Assembly: GCF_000949385.2 (NCBI RefSeq)
Contig: NZ_JYKO02000001.1
Span: forward strand, 1-64,000
Length of the DNA: 64,000 nt
Reading direction: 5' to 3'
Source: Pseudomonas sp. LFM046
GTDB taxonomy: Bacteria; Pseudomonadota; Gammaproteobacteria; Pseudomonadales; Pseudomonadaceae
Below, one piece after another: positions 8,738 through 17,695 of this stretch (within the stretch, counting starts at the first letter, position 1; the number at the start of each line of letters is the position of its first letter). Both the position numbers and the translations under genes were made by a program. The notes under the pieces are model-generated. The model was not told where the DNA came from, did no database searches, and saw only the letters and a program-made list of their open reading frames with translations.

Positions 8738-9622
8738 ATGCTACAGCCCGATCTTTCCGTCACCCTGAGCCAGCGCCGCCGCAGCTGCGTCCTGGACCCC
8801 GCGCTGGCGCTGGCCACACCGTTCGGCCCGCAACTGGTCGAGCGGTTGGCGCCGTGGCTGGAGCTGTGGATGGCGCGTGCCTTCTGGCACATCCTCGACA
8901 GCAGCGAGTTTTTCCTGAGCCGCCCCGAGCAACTGTTCGCGGACCTGCATGCGGACTCGGCACAGCAGGTGAATGCCACCCAGTCGCTGCGCCTGTGGGA
9001 GCAGCGGCGCACGCAGACCGATTGCGCCAACCTGCCGTTCCACTGGATCGGCGACTGCACCAGCGAGTCGAGCCTGCCGAGCGCGTGGCAGAACGGCGCC
9101 GGCAGTGCCCTTATCCAGCGCTTTGAAACCCTGCACATCAGCCTGGTCGAGCGGGAATGGCAACGCGACGGCGGCGGGCGCTCTGAGCTGCGGCTGGCGC
9201 GTCTCGACGCACTCGCGCTGGCAGCGGCGCTGGGGCAGGCATTCGTGCTGACGACCCGAACGGAACATGGCCCGCAACTCTGCGGCGATATCGCCGCGCT
9301 GAAACTGGCCGACGGTGTCGAGGCGCTGTCGCGCGGCACATCCGGCGCCGCCCTGGCCAGCACCGAGCGTGAGTGGTTGTGCCAGTTGCTGGCGCAGGCC
9401 GGTGCGGCGCCGTTGGTCCTGGCCGGGCTGCCGCTGGCGGTGGTGCATGTGCTGGCGCCGGCTGCCAGCCTGCTCGCGGTCCAGCCGGTAGAAGAGCCGC
9501 TGCCGGCGATTGCCGAGCCGGACCCGGAGCTGGACGCACTGCTGGAGAGCGAACTGTCGACGGCGCATGAGGCCGCGCTCGACCCCTGGGGTGATGCGCG
9601 GATTTTCTGGTACCCGCTTTAA
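8738..9622 (+). CDS. Unknown cassette protein, 294 aa
   Basis: I do not recognise a family. The body is Leu/Ala-rich and probably helical, with a Trp-rich stretch near residues 30-50 (APWLELWMARAFWHIL). The C-terminus is acidic and proline-containing and ends in WGDARIFWYPL. No signal peptide is seen. GGGAG precedes the ATG. A small hairpin (TCTCCC / GGGAGA) occupies 9626-9642, and its right arm supplies the ribosome-binding site of the next gene, so it could couple or tune translation. Confidence 0.78.
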   Translation: MLQPDLSVTLSQRRRSCVLDPALALATPFGPQLVERLAPWLELWMARAFWHILDSSEFFLSRPEQLFADLHADSAQQVNATQSLRLWEQRRTQTDCANLPFHWIGDCTSESSLPSAWQNGAGSALIQRFETLHISLVEREWQRDGGGRSELRLARLDALALAAALGQAFVLTTRTEHGPQLCGDIAALKLADGVEALSRGTSGAALASTEREWLCQLLAQAGAAPLVLAGLPLAVVHVLAPAASLLAVQPVEEPLPAIAEPDPELDALLESELSTAHEAALDPWGDARIFWYPL

Positions 9623-9651
9623 GTCTCTCCCCGTGCGGGAGAAGGGAGCCA

Positions 9652-10674
9652 ATGGATATGTCAGAGACCTTGCAGGAGTACCGGGAACCCAGGACCCTCG
9701 ACCGTGCCGCCGATTCCGGGCGCCGGCCGCGGCTGAACGAACGCGCGCTGGTCATGGTCAGCGTGGCGGGCCAGATCGCCCACCCGGTCGGCCGCGCAAA
9801 CCCCTACCGCATCGGCTACGACGGCGTGCCGCGGGTGCTGCCGGCCACCGGCGGCATCGTCCTCAATCACCGGATCGGCGACCCGTGCATCGGCCTCGCT
9901 GGCGATCACATCGAGCCTGGCGTGGCGCTGCACAACAACGGCCGCGAAGTGGTCGGCCCGCGCGATGGCCCGAACACCGCGCTGATGACCTATGCCTGCG
10001 TCGGCAACCACGCACGGGTGATCAGCGGCCCCTGCGCGGGGCAGGCGGGCGTCGTCACCGGCAAGCACGGTGGCATCAACCACGTCCTGGTGGACTTCCC
10101 GACCAAGGTGCTCAGCCGCCTGCAGATCGGCGATCGCATCCAGATCGTCAGCCACGGCCTCGGCGCGCGGCTGCTCGACTATCCCGATATCGAGCTGCTC
10201 AATTGCGCGCCACGGCTGCTCTGGCGCTGGGGCATCCAGGAGCGCGACGGCCGGCTGCTGGTGCCGGTCAGCCACCGGGTGCCCTCGGTGCTGATGGGCT
10301 CTGGCCTGGGCAAGAACAGCACCTGGCGCGGCGACTACGACATCCAGCTCGCCGATCGTGGCCTGCGTGAGCGCTATCGGCTCGGCAGCCTGCGCTTCGG
10401 CGACCTGGTGGCCATCGTCGATGCCGACAACCGGCGCGGCCCGTTGTACCGGCCGGGGCGGGTCACCATTGGCGTCATCGTGCATGGCGACAGCACCGTC
10501 AGCGGCCACGGACCCGGTGTGACGCCCCTGCTGACCGGGCCCAGCGCCCGCCTTGTGCCGCACCTGAGCCCCAGGGCCAACCTCGCCGCGGTGCTGGATA
10601 TTCGCGAGCCGGCGCCCTTGCGTGACTACCGGACCCTGATCGAGGCCAGCACGACCCGAGGGCGGACGAGATGA
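9652..10674 (+). CDS. DUF4438-family protein
   Basis: The 340-residue product resembles what I know as the DUF4438 family. It has the family-like segments SVAGQIAHPVGR, PATGGIVLNHRIGDP and LHNNGREVVGPRDGP, and a C-terminal GVIVHGDSTVSGHGPG motif. As far as I know the family has structural representatives but no established reaction. It looks like a soluble beta-rich protein without a signal peptide. Another in-frame ATG at 9658 is possible; 9652 is kept because GGGAG lies close upstream. It is the last structural gene of the cassette and the only one I can tie to a named family apart from the peptidase and the regulator. Confidence 0.7.
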   Translation: MDMSETLQEYREPRTLDRAADSGRRPRLNERALVMVSVAGQIAHPVGRANPYRIGYDGVPRVLPATGGIVLNHRIGDPCIGLAGDHIEPGVALHNNGREVVGPRDGPNTALMTYACVGNHARVISGPCAGQAGVVTGKHGGINHVLVDFPTKVLSRLQIGDRIQIVSHGLGARLLDYPDIELLNCAPRLLWRWGIQERDGRLLVPVSHRVPSVLMGSGLGKNSTWRGDYDIQLADRGLRERYRLGSLRFGDLVAIVDADNRRGPLYRPGRVTIGVIVHGDSTVSGHGPGVTPLLTGPSARLVPHLSPRANLAAVLDIREPAPLRDYRTLIEASTTRGRTR

Positions 10675-10902
10675 CCGCAAGATGAAATTTCTTCAGCGGC
10701 CGGCACGGCGGTAGGGGGTCAACTATGCTTGCACTCCCTGTTTTGGAACTGTCCGCGCTGGTCGGATGGCACGGCGAGCCGCCGGGGTGGGAGTGTGGGC
10801 GCTCAAAACCCGCCCGACATCCCCGTGGTACGGAACGCATGCGCTCGCCGGGGAAGGCTGCGGGTAGTGGTGTCGGCGCAACTGAGGCCAGGGAATGTCA
10901 AT

Positions 10903-11274
10903 ATGGAAGACAAACGGGAATGGCGCGCGGCCGATCTGACCGCGCTCGCCGAGAGGTTGAACCTACCCCACCAACCGACGCGGTCGGGCATGGAACCGGC
11001 GATTCTCGCCACAGGCGTCGACTCGTCGGACAGGCTGCTGATGCTGCTCACTGCACGCGAACTGCAGATCGCCACGCTGGTATGCCTCGGCCGACTCAAC
11101 AAGCAGATCGCGGCTCAACTGAAAATCAGCGAACACACCGTCAACACCCACCTGCGCCGCGTCTACTCCAAGCTGGGCGTGAACAACCGGGCGGCGATGG
11201 TCTTTCGGTGTGCGCCCTATCTTGAGCATGACTGCCAACTGGGGCTGCAACGTACGTCCGACCGCGCCGGCTGA
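10903..11274 (+). CDS. Stand-alone LuxR-type HTH regulator
   Basis: Starting at the ATG at 10903 the product is 123 residues. The C-terminal half is a LuxR/GerE DNA-binding domain: LLTARELQIATLVCLG, then NKQIAAQLKISEHTVNTHLR, then VYSKLGV and NRAAMVF. The first 40 residues are too short for a receiver or autoinducer domain. The reading frame is open further upstream, to 10729, but that part lacks convincing coding character. It lies 228 bp after the DUF4438 gene in the same direction and may be separately transcribed. It is the obvious candidate regulator of the cassette. Confidence 0.8.
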   Translation: MEDKREWRAADLTALAERLNLPHQPTRSGMEPAILATGVDSSDRLLMLLTARELQIATLVCLGRLNKQIAAQLKISEHTVNTHLRRVYSKLGVNNRAAMVFRCAPYLEHDCQLGLQRTSDRAG

Positions 11275-11375
11275 GTGCAGGCTTCACGACCCTTTCGTCG
11301 CCAACGGTCGCGGAGCCTGGCAGGGGCAGGGCAGTGTGTGACAGGAGGGTGACGCTGCAACCGCGCGGGGAGGGC

Positions 11376-11672
11376 TCAGCCGTCCGCTTCCCGCCGCATC
11401 GCCGTGCGCGCGGCCAGCAGCAGGTCGCAGGCGTCCGTCAGCAGCAGTTCCGCCGCCTGGGCGAAATGCACCAGGTCGCGCTCGTCGGCGTAGCCCGGTT
11501 CTATCGACGCCAGGCTTTGCAACAGGCCCCTGGCCGCGTTCAGACGCAGGTCGGCGCATTCTTGCAGGTCGAGAGAGGAACAGCTGCCGTCGAGCAACAG
11601 GACAGGCGTCCTCCTGGCATTGCCGGTGAGGGGAATCAGTTCGGCGGAGGGGGTTGGGAAATCCGTGTGCAT
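11376..11672 (-). CDS. Small Pseudomonas-type hypothetical protein (DUF3077/DUF6124-like)
   Basis: From the ATG at 11672 the product is 98 residues. The C-terminal two thirds are a helical hairpin-like segment (LQECADLRLNAARGLLQSLA, then FAQAAELLLTDACDLLLAA). That layout recalls the short pseudomonad proteins filed under DUF3077/DUF6124, but the match is by impression only. The frame stays open upstream to 11975; the shorter start is preferred because the upstream part is Arg/Ser-rich and lacks coding character. It converges on the LuxR-type gene. Confidence 0.5.
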   Translation of the reverse strand: MHTDFPTPSAELIPLTGNARRTPVLLLDGSCSSLDLQECADLRLNAARGLLQSLASIEPGYADERDLVHFAQAAELLLTDACDLLLAARTAMRREADG

Positions 11673-12202
11673 ATGAAGCTCCAACTTGAAGTGAGAGCTG
11701 CCACGCTTCGCGGCCAAGCGAAGTAGGGTGGCAACTGTACGCGGGTTGGCCGACCGGAAAGTTGGCATCCGGCACACCCGAAGGTGTCCCACGTACAGCT
11801 GCCATGACACGACATCGCATACGCGGAAGCGCTGCGATGGGGATGGGCGGCTGTACGCCAACTTGAACGACCGGCCAAGGTCGGCCACGGGATTGACCGT
11901 GGCGGGCCGGACTATAGGCGGGGAAAGAGGGATAAGGCAACGGCCGCTGCCGTGCCGTTCCGCTGACATTGACACAGTCGGCGGGAAGTCAGCCCTGAAA
12001 CTGCGTCTTTGGTTAAGATGCCTGGCTCATGCCGCCAGACCGGGGGCGTATCAAATCCCCCTGGCTGGTCAGCCTTTCGAGACGAAGCATCTGCAGTGAA
12101 CCACGCGGTCCACAACAAACTGGTTTCCTTCATCTGGTCCCTTGCCGATGATTGTCTGCGTGTGGTGGAGCCTGGCGACATAAAGGAATGGGGGATCGCC
12201 TG
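11673..12202. other. 530-bp gap without a supported gene
   Basis: Weak overlapping reading frames occur on both strands but none has a good start site or recognisable product. The stretch should contain the divergent promoters of the small gene on the left and of the broken ATP-binding gene on the right. No tRNA, clear terminator or long repeat was seen. Confidence 0.4.
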
Positions 12203-13671
12203 ATGACGGTGGAGCGTGACCTTGGCTATCTGCAATCCCTGCTCAGGGAGTTGTGCGCGCTGCCACAGGAAACCGAGTGGGTGGAGTTCAAGCAGGACAA
12301 CGACGATGCGCCAATGATCGGCGAATATATCTCGGCGCTGGCCAATGCCGCTGCCCTGCTCGGTAAGCAATATGGCTATCTGGTTTGGGGCGTTGAGGAT
12401 GTCAGCCATAGCGTGATCGGCACGACCTTCAAGCCCTCTACCACTCGCTACAGGCAGCAGGAGCTGGAAAGCTGGCTGTTGCAGAAGACCGCGCCGAAGA
12501 TCCATTTCCGCTTTTTCGAATTTGCCGCCGCCGACGGCCAGCCGGTGGTGATACTAGAAGTCCAGGCGGCTAGCCATACCCGGTGCAGTTCGATGGCATC
12601 GAATATATCCGCGTCGGTTCCTACAAGAAGAAGCTGCGCGACTTTCCGGAAAAGGAACGGGCGCTCTGGCGGGTGTTCGACCGTGTGCCCTTCGAGCAGC
12701 AACTGGCCGCGCAAAATCTTGGCGTCGACCAGGTGCTCAAGCTGCTCGACTACCCGGCCTACTTCGACCTGACCCACCAGCCGCTACCGGAAGGGCGCGA
12801 GGCAATTCTCGCCGCGCTGGCGGCCGACCGGATGATCCAGCGTAGCGATAGCGGTCAATGGCATATCAGCAACCTGGGCGCCATTCTCTTCGCCAAGCGC
12901 CTACAAGATTTCCCGGCCTTGGGGCGCAAGGCCGTGCGCCTTATTCACTACAAGGGCAACGGCAAGCTTGAAACCCTGCGCGAACTCACGGGTAACAAGG
13001 GCTACGCCCTGGGCTTCGAAGGGTTGATCGACACCCTGAAGACGCTGCTCCCGTCCAACGAGGAAATCGGCAAGGCCTTTCGCCAGGACGTGCCCATGTA
13101 TCCGGAGCTGGCCCTGCGTGAGCTGGTGGCCAATGCCATCATCCACCAGGACTTCAATCTGAGTGGCACCGGGCCGATGATCGAACTGTTCGAGCGGCGC
13201 ATGGAAATTACCAACCCGGGCGTGCCGCTTGTGGACCCGCAGCGCTTTCTCGACAGCCCACCACGCAGCCGCAACGAGGTGCTGGCCTCGTTCATGCGCC
13301 GCATCGGCATTTGCGAAGAACGTGGCAGCGGTATAGACAAGGTCATTGCCCAGACGGAGCTGTACCAGCTCCCCGCGCCCATCTTCGAACAGACGGACGA
13401 GCACACTCGCGTGGTGCTGTTCGCGCACAAAGACTACAGAGATATGGAGCAGGAGGATCGTATTCGCGCCTGTTACCAGCATTGCTGCCTGAAGTACGTG
13501 AACCGTGAGCCAATGAATAACACTTCGCTGCGTGAGCGCTTCCAGATCGACGAGGGCAATAGCGCCATGGTTAGCCGGATCATCAAACAGACCATTGAGG
13601 CGGGTTTGATTCGCTTGTATGACCCCAAGGCCAATCGCAAGGCCTATCGCTATGTGCCGAGCTGGGCTTGA
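12203..13671 (+). pseudogene. Frameshifted AlbA_2/Schlafen-type ATP-binding protein
   Basis: Two overlapping frames together encode one protein of about 489 residues. The first frame (from ATG 12203) carries an AlbA_2/Schlafen-like N-terminal domain: EWVEFKQDN, then ISALANAAALL, then GYLVWGVED. The second frame, from about 12583, continues with QFDGIEYIRVGSYKKKLRD and contains the HATPase_c_4-like ALRELVANAIIHQDF and EERGSGIDKV segments. The break is at 12578-12582, where ACC CGG TGC reads on wrongly. One extra C would give ACC CCG GTG CAG and restore the frame, so a base was lost in a C run. It could be a real inactivation or a sequencing error. These proteins are common in accessory regions. 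Confidence 0.8.
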
Positions 13672-13672
13672 A

Positions 13673-13856
13673 CTCATTTGACGGTCATTTGATTGGACGG
13701 GCCGCCGCCAGCGCGCAGGCATGGGGAACCGCGCGATTTCAGCCGCTTCCACTCGCGTCGCTCATTTGCCGGCCATTTGACTGCGGCGGCCAATGCCGCC
13801 GGGAAAATACCCTTACGCGTCGTAGATTCAAGGCGTTGGAAAAGGCGCTCATTTGA
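13673..13856 (+). repeat. Spaced CTCATTTG/CATTTGA repeats after the broken gene
   Basis: The unit CTCATTTGACGG-TCATTTGA at 13673-13692 recurs as CTCATTTGCCGG-CCATTTGA at 13761-13780, 88 bp further on. A third half-copy, CTCATTTGA, lies at 13848-13856. They start immediately after the stop codon of the broken gene. They could be degraded coding repeats of its former 3' end or a small non-coding repeat. Confidence 0.5.
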
Positions 13857-13860
13857 CTGA

Positions 13861-14052
13861 ACAGATATCTATAGACGAATTGGCCGAGCTGCCAGAGCCG
13901 CCGCAGCGCAGTACTTCGATAATGTCGATGCGAGGCAGTTGGCTGTGCTGATCGAAACCGCCGTAGAACGATTCGATGCAGATGTGCTGAAGCCAGGATC
14001 TGGAGCTGTACTGCTTGGCGGCCAGCGACGCGGTACTCAAGTCGACATTTGA
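13861..14052 (+). pseudogene. Start-less gene fragment of about 63 codons
   Basis: An open frame preceded directly by a stop codon, with no good start, reads IGRAARAAAQYF, DNVDARQLAVLIETA and VERFDADVLKPGSGAVLLGG before its stop. The composition looks like real protein, not antisense noise. I cannot name the family. It lies between the broken ATP-binding gene and the tRNA and is best seen as a decayed remnant of an accessory gene. Confidence 0.4.
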
Positions 14053-14118
14053 GCAGAGTTTGCTGGGATTGCTGGAATAAGGATTGCCGCCCCACTGGCC
14101 GGCAGGCGCAGGAAAAAC

Positions 14119-14149
14119 AAAGGCCCCAGGACTGCTCCTGGGGCCTTTT
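14119..14149 (-). terminator. Terminator downstream of tRNA-Arg
   Basis: AAAGGCCCCAGGA and TCCTGGGGCCTTTT pair as a strong hairpin with A and U tracts on both sides. It lies just 3' of the minus-strand tRNA and could also stop transcription from the left. Confidence 0.85.
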
Positions 14150-14156
14150 CTGTAGA

Positions 14157-14233
14157 TGGCGCATCCGGCGGGATTCGAACCCACGACCCCTGCCTTCGGA
14201 GGGCAGTACTCTATCCAGCTGAGCTACGGATGC
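14157..14233 (-). tRNA. tRNA-Arg(CCG)
   Basis: Read on the minus strand, the gene begins GCATCCG and ends CGGATGC-G-CCA, with the CCA encoded. The D arm has AGCTCAGCTGGATAGAG and the T arm GGTTCGAATCC. The anticodon stem CTGCC/GGCAG encloses the loop CTCCGAA, giving anticodon CCG for Arg codon CGG. The 3' end faces the accessory remnants at 12203-14052, consistent with use as an integration site, but no second att copy was seen in the window. Confidence 0.95.
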
Positions 14234-14555
14234 GTATGGGGCCGCAATCATACCCATCTCGCGGGCGTGCGTCCACGCGAGATGCCTTGTTCGCGATGTT
14301 GAACGATGGTGCCGCTTCTGGTCATCTTTGATCAGGATTTCGACAAACTGCACTGACTTTTTGTTGATTTTATCGAACGGGCTATTGCCCTCGAGTTTCC
14401 CGCACCCTAGGATTCCGTTTGAGATTTCAAACGCCCCATTGCCCCTCCATGAACCGGGCCGTTCCAATCGACTCCGTCATGGCGGATCCCGCATTGGCCG
14501 TAGAACAACAACCTGCCCCGGCGCCCCGTACTGCGCTGGCGTGAAGGAGACAGAG
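14234..14555 (+). promoter_or_regulatory. gabDT upstream region with an inverted repeat
   Basis: No gene is supported in these 322 bases. The inverted repeat CGTTTGA-gatt-TCAAACG lies at 14416-14433, about 120 bp before gabD, and the stretch before it is locally AT-rich (TTTTTGTTGATTTTATC). It is a candidate operator for the gabDT regulator. No regulator gene lies next to it. Confidence 0.45.
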
Positions 14556-16007
14556 ATGCAACTGAATGACGCCAAGCTGTTCCGCCAGCAAGCCTATATC
14601 GATGGCACCTGGCTGGACGCCGACAGCGGCCAGACCATCAAGGTCAACAACCCGGCCACTGGCGAAATCATCGGCACCGTGCCGAAGATGGGCACCGCCG
14701 AGACCCGCCGCGCCATCGAGGCTGCCGAGCGTGCTCTGCCGGCCTGGCGTGCGCTGACCGCCAAGGAACGCGCCAACAAGATGCGTCGCTGGTTCGAGCT
14801 GATGATGGAGAACCAGGACGACCTGGGCCGCCTGATGACCATCGAGCAGGGCAAGCCGCTGGCCGAAGCCAAGGGCGAGATCGCCTACGCTGCCTCCTTC
14901 ATCGAGTGGTTCGCCGAAGAAGCCAAGCGCGTCTACGGTGACGTGATCCCCGGCCACCAGCCGGACAAGCGCCTGATCGTGATCAAGCAGCCGATCGGCG
15001 TGACCGCCGCCATCACCCCGTGGAACTTCCCCTCCGCGATGATCACCCGCAAGGCCGGCCCTGCTCTGGCCGCCGGTTGCACCATGGTGATCAAACCTGC
15101 CTCGCAGACCCCGTTTTCCGCCCTGGCCCTGGTTGAACTGGCCGAGCGCGCCGGCATCCCGAAAGGCGTGCTGAGCGTGGTCACCGGCAGCGCCGGCGAA
15201 GTGGGTGGCGAGCTGACCAGCAACCCCATCGTGCGCAAGCTGTCCTTCACCGGTTCCACCGAGATCGGCCGCCAGCTGATGGCCGAGTGCGCCAAGGACA
15301 TCAAGAAGGTGTCCCTGGAACTGGGCGGCAACGCTCCGTTCATCGTGTTCGATGACGCCGATTTGGACGCCGCCGTGGAAGGCGCGCTGATCTCCAAGTA
15401 CCGCAACAACGGCCAGACCTGCGTCTGCGCCAACCGCCTGTACGTGCAGGACGGCATCTACGACGCCTTCGCCGAGAAGCTGAAGGCCGCCGTGGCCAAG
15501 CTGAACATCGGCAACGGCCTGGAAGCTGGCGTCACCACTGGCCCGCTGATCGACGAGAAGGCCGTGGCCAAGGTCCAGGAGCACATCGCCGACGCCGTTT
15601 CCAAGGGCGCCAAGCTGCTCGCCGGCGGCAAGCCGCACAGCCTGGGCGGCACCTTCTTCGAGCCGACCATCCTGGTCGACGTACCGAAGAACGCTGCTGT
15701 CGCGAAGGAAGAAACCTTCGGCCCGCTGGCGCCGCTGTTCCGCTTCAAGGACGAGGCCGATGTGATCGCCATGGCGAACGACACCGAGTTCGGCCTGGCT
15801 TCCTATTTCTACGCCCGTGACCTGGGCCGCGTGTTCCGCGTGGCCGAGGCCCTGGAGTACGGCATGGTGGGTATCAACACCGGCCTGATCTCCAACGAAG
15901 TGGCGCCCTTCGGCGGCGTGAAGGCCTCGGGCCTGGGTCGCGAAGGCTCCAAATACGGCATCGAGGATTACCTGGAGATCAAGTATCTCTGCCTCGGCGG
16001 TATCTGA
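14556..16007 (+). CDS. gabD: NADP-dependent succinate-semialdehyde dehydrogenase
   Basis: The product is 483 residues, the family's usual length. It should oxidise succinic semialdehyde to succinate as the last step of GABA breakdown. The aldehyde dehydrogenase signature Glu255 (KVSLELGGNAP) and the catalytic Cys289 (NNGQTCVCANR) are present, along with the cofactor-binding TPWNFPSAM segment. The ATG at 14556 has AAGGAGA upstream; an earlier in-frame start would add a poor leader. gabT follows 169 bp later in the same direction, as in other pseudomonads. Confidence 0.96.
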   Translation: MQLNDAKLFRQQAYIDGTWLDADSGQTIKVNNPATGEIIGTVPKMGTAETRRAIEAAERALPAWRALTAKERANKMRRWFELMMENQDDLGRLMTIEQGKPLAEAKGEIAYAASFIEWFAEEAKRVYGDVIPGHQPDKRLIVIKQPIGVTAAITPWNFPSAMITRKAGPALAAGCTMVIKPASQTPFSALALVELAERAGIPKGVLSVVTGSAGEVGGELTSNPIVRKLSFTGSTEIGRQLMAECAKDIKKVSLELGGNAPFIVFDDADLDAAVEGALISKYRNNGQTCVCANRLYVQDGIYDAFAEKLKAAVAKLNIGNGLEAGVTTGPLIDEKAVAKVQEHIADAVSKGAKLLAGGKPHSLGGTFFEPTILVDVPKNAAVAKEETFGPLAPLFRFKDEADVIAMANDTEFGLASYFYARDLGRVFRVAEALEYGMVGINTGLISNEVAPFGGVKASGLGREGSKYGIEDYLEIKYLCLGGI

Positions 16008-16176
16008 TCCAAAGACGGGGCAAGGCGCGAAAGAGCGCGCGGCGCCCCAGCTCCACCTTTAAAGCAAACGGGCCTCCGGCAAGCCTTCGCAGTCGATCAT
16101 CGTATGCTGCGACGGCCCCTACCGGGGGCATTCATCCTTGAGACTGCGCCGCCCGATGAGCGGCCGTGAGGAACTT

Positions 16177-17454
16177 ATGAGCAAAAACGAATCCCTGCTG
16201 AAACGCCGTGCCGCTGCTGTTGCCCGCGGTGTCAGCCAGATCCACCCGATCGTCGCCGAGCGCGCCGAGAACGCCACTGTCTGGGACGTCGACGGCCGCG
16301 AGTACATCGACTTCGCCGGCGGTATCGCTGTACTGAACACCGGCCACCTGCACCCGAAAGTGGTCGAGGCCGTTCAGGAGCAGCTGACCAAGCTGTCCCA
16401 CACCTGCTTCCAGGTGCTGGCGTACGAGCCCTACATCGAGCTCTGCGAAGAGATCGCCAAGCGTGTTCCGGGTGACTTCGCCAAGAAGACCCTGCTGGTG
16501 ACCTCCGGCTCCGAAGCCGTCGAGAACGCCGTGAAGATCGCCCGTGCCGCCACCGGCCGCGCTGGCGTGATCGCCTTCACCGGCGCCTACCACGGCCGCA
16601 CCATGATGACTCTGTCCCTGACCGGCAAGGTGGTTCCGTACTCCGCCGGCATGGGCCTGATGCCGGGCGGCGTGTTCCGTGCCCTGGCTCCGTGCGAACT
16701 GCACGGCATCAGCGAAGACGACTCCATCGCCAGCATCGAGCGCATCTTCAAGAACGATGCCCAGCCCCAGGACATCGCCGCGATCATCATCGAGCCGGTT
16801 CAGGGCGAGGGTGGCTTCTACGTCAACTCCAAGCCGTTCATGCAGCGCCTGCGCGCCCTGTGCGACCAGCACGGCATCCTGCTGATCGCCGACGAAGTGC
16901 AGACCGGCGCTGGCCGTACCGGCACCTTCTTCGCCACCGAGCAACTGGGCGTAGTGCCTGACCTGACCACCTTCGCCAAGTCCGTTGGCGGTGGCTTCCC
17001 GATCTCCGGCGTAGTTGGCAAGGCCGAAGTCATGGACAGCATCGCTCCCGGCGGCCTGGGCGGTACCTACGCCGGCAGCCCGATCGCCTGCGCCGCGGCC
17101 CTGGCCGTGCTGAAGGTATTCGACGAAGAGAAACTGCTGGAGCGCAGCCAGGCCGTGGGCGAGCGCCTGAAGGCCGGTCTGCGTGACATCGCAGCCAAGC
17201 ACAAGGTCATCGGCGACGTCCGTGGCCTGGGTTCGATGGTCGCCATCGAGCTGTTCGAAGGCGGCGACGAAAGCAAGCCGGCTGCCGAACTGGTTGGCAA
17301 GATCGTGGCCAAGGCTCGCGACAAGGGCCTGATCCTGCTGTCTTGCGGTACCTACTACAACGTCATCCGCTTCCTGATGCCGGTCACCATTCCCGACGCA
17401 CAACTGGACAAGGGCATCGCCATTGTCGCCGAGTGCTTCGACGAACTGGCCTGA
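16177..17454 (+). CDS. gabT: 4-aminobutyrate aminotransferase
   Basis: The 425-residue class III aminotransferase transfers the amino group of GABA to 2-oxoglutarate, giving succinic semialdehyde for GabD. The PLP lysine is Lys268 in TFAKSVGGGFP. The LIADEVQTGAGRTGTFF segment supplies the Asp that contacts the pyridine ring. The start at 16177 is preferred to the upstream in-frame GTG/ATG codons because GAGGA lies just before it and the N-terminus MSKNESLLKRR is typical. A strong terminator follows directly. Confidence 0.96.
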   Translation: MSKNESLLKRRAAAVARGVSQIHPIVAERAENATVWDVDGREYIDFAGGIAVLNTGHLHPKVVEAVQEQLTKLSHTCFQVLAYEPYIELCEEIAKRVPGDFAKKTLLVTSGSEAVENAVKIARAATGRAGVIAFTGAYHGRTMMTLSLTGKVVPYSAGMGLMPGGVFRALAPCELHGISEDDSIASIERIFKNDAQPQDIAAIIIEPVQGEGGFYVNSKPFMQRLRALCDQHGILLIADEVQTGAGRTGTFFATEQLGVVPDLTTFAKSVGGGFPISGVVGKAEVMDSIAPGGLGGTYAGSPIACAAALAVLKVFDEEKLLERSQAVGERLKAGLRDIAAKHKVIGDVRGLGSMVAIELFEGGDESKPAAELVGKIVAKARDKGLILLSCGTYYNVIRFLMPVTIPDAQLDKGIAIVAECFDELA

Positions 17455-17467
17455 TCCCTCAGGTGGT

Positions 17468-17499
17468 GAAAAAAGACCCGCTTCGGCGGGTCTTTTTTT
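17468..17499 (+). terminator. gabT terminator
   Basis: AAAAAAGACCCG, a CTTCG-type loop and CGGGTCTTTTTTT form a classic Rho-independent terminator 14 bp after the gabT stop. Confidence 0.93.
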
Positions 17500-17695
17500 G
17501 CCCGCAGAACGGGGCGCTCGGCTCCCGCCTGCCGCAAGCCACATCCCACCTTGGTCTATACCACTACCCACCGCACAAGGCCGGGTTTAGACTGCGCGCC
17601 TTCAATTCTGACGATACATACGACTTTCCCTTCGGCCGTTTCCCGGCCCAGCGTGGAAGCCGTCAGGGACGACTCTTCCGCCAGCCGAGGTATCC

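Noticed and set aside
10769-10790. A TGGCACGG stretch as a sigma54 promoter before the LuxR-type gene
   Set aside because: The -12 element (TTGCA/TTGCT) is missing at the right spacing.
10729-10902. An N-terminal extension of the LuxR-type gene
   Set aside because: The additional 58 codons have no recognisable domain and weak coding character; the ATG at 10903 leaves a complete HTH protein.
14157-14233. The tRNA as one end of a complete island with a second att copy
   Set aside because: No repeat of the tRNA 3' end was seen elsewhere in the window and there is no integrase gene; only a remnant can be claimed.
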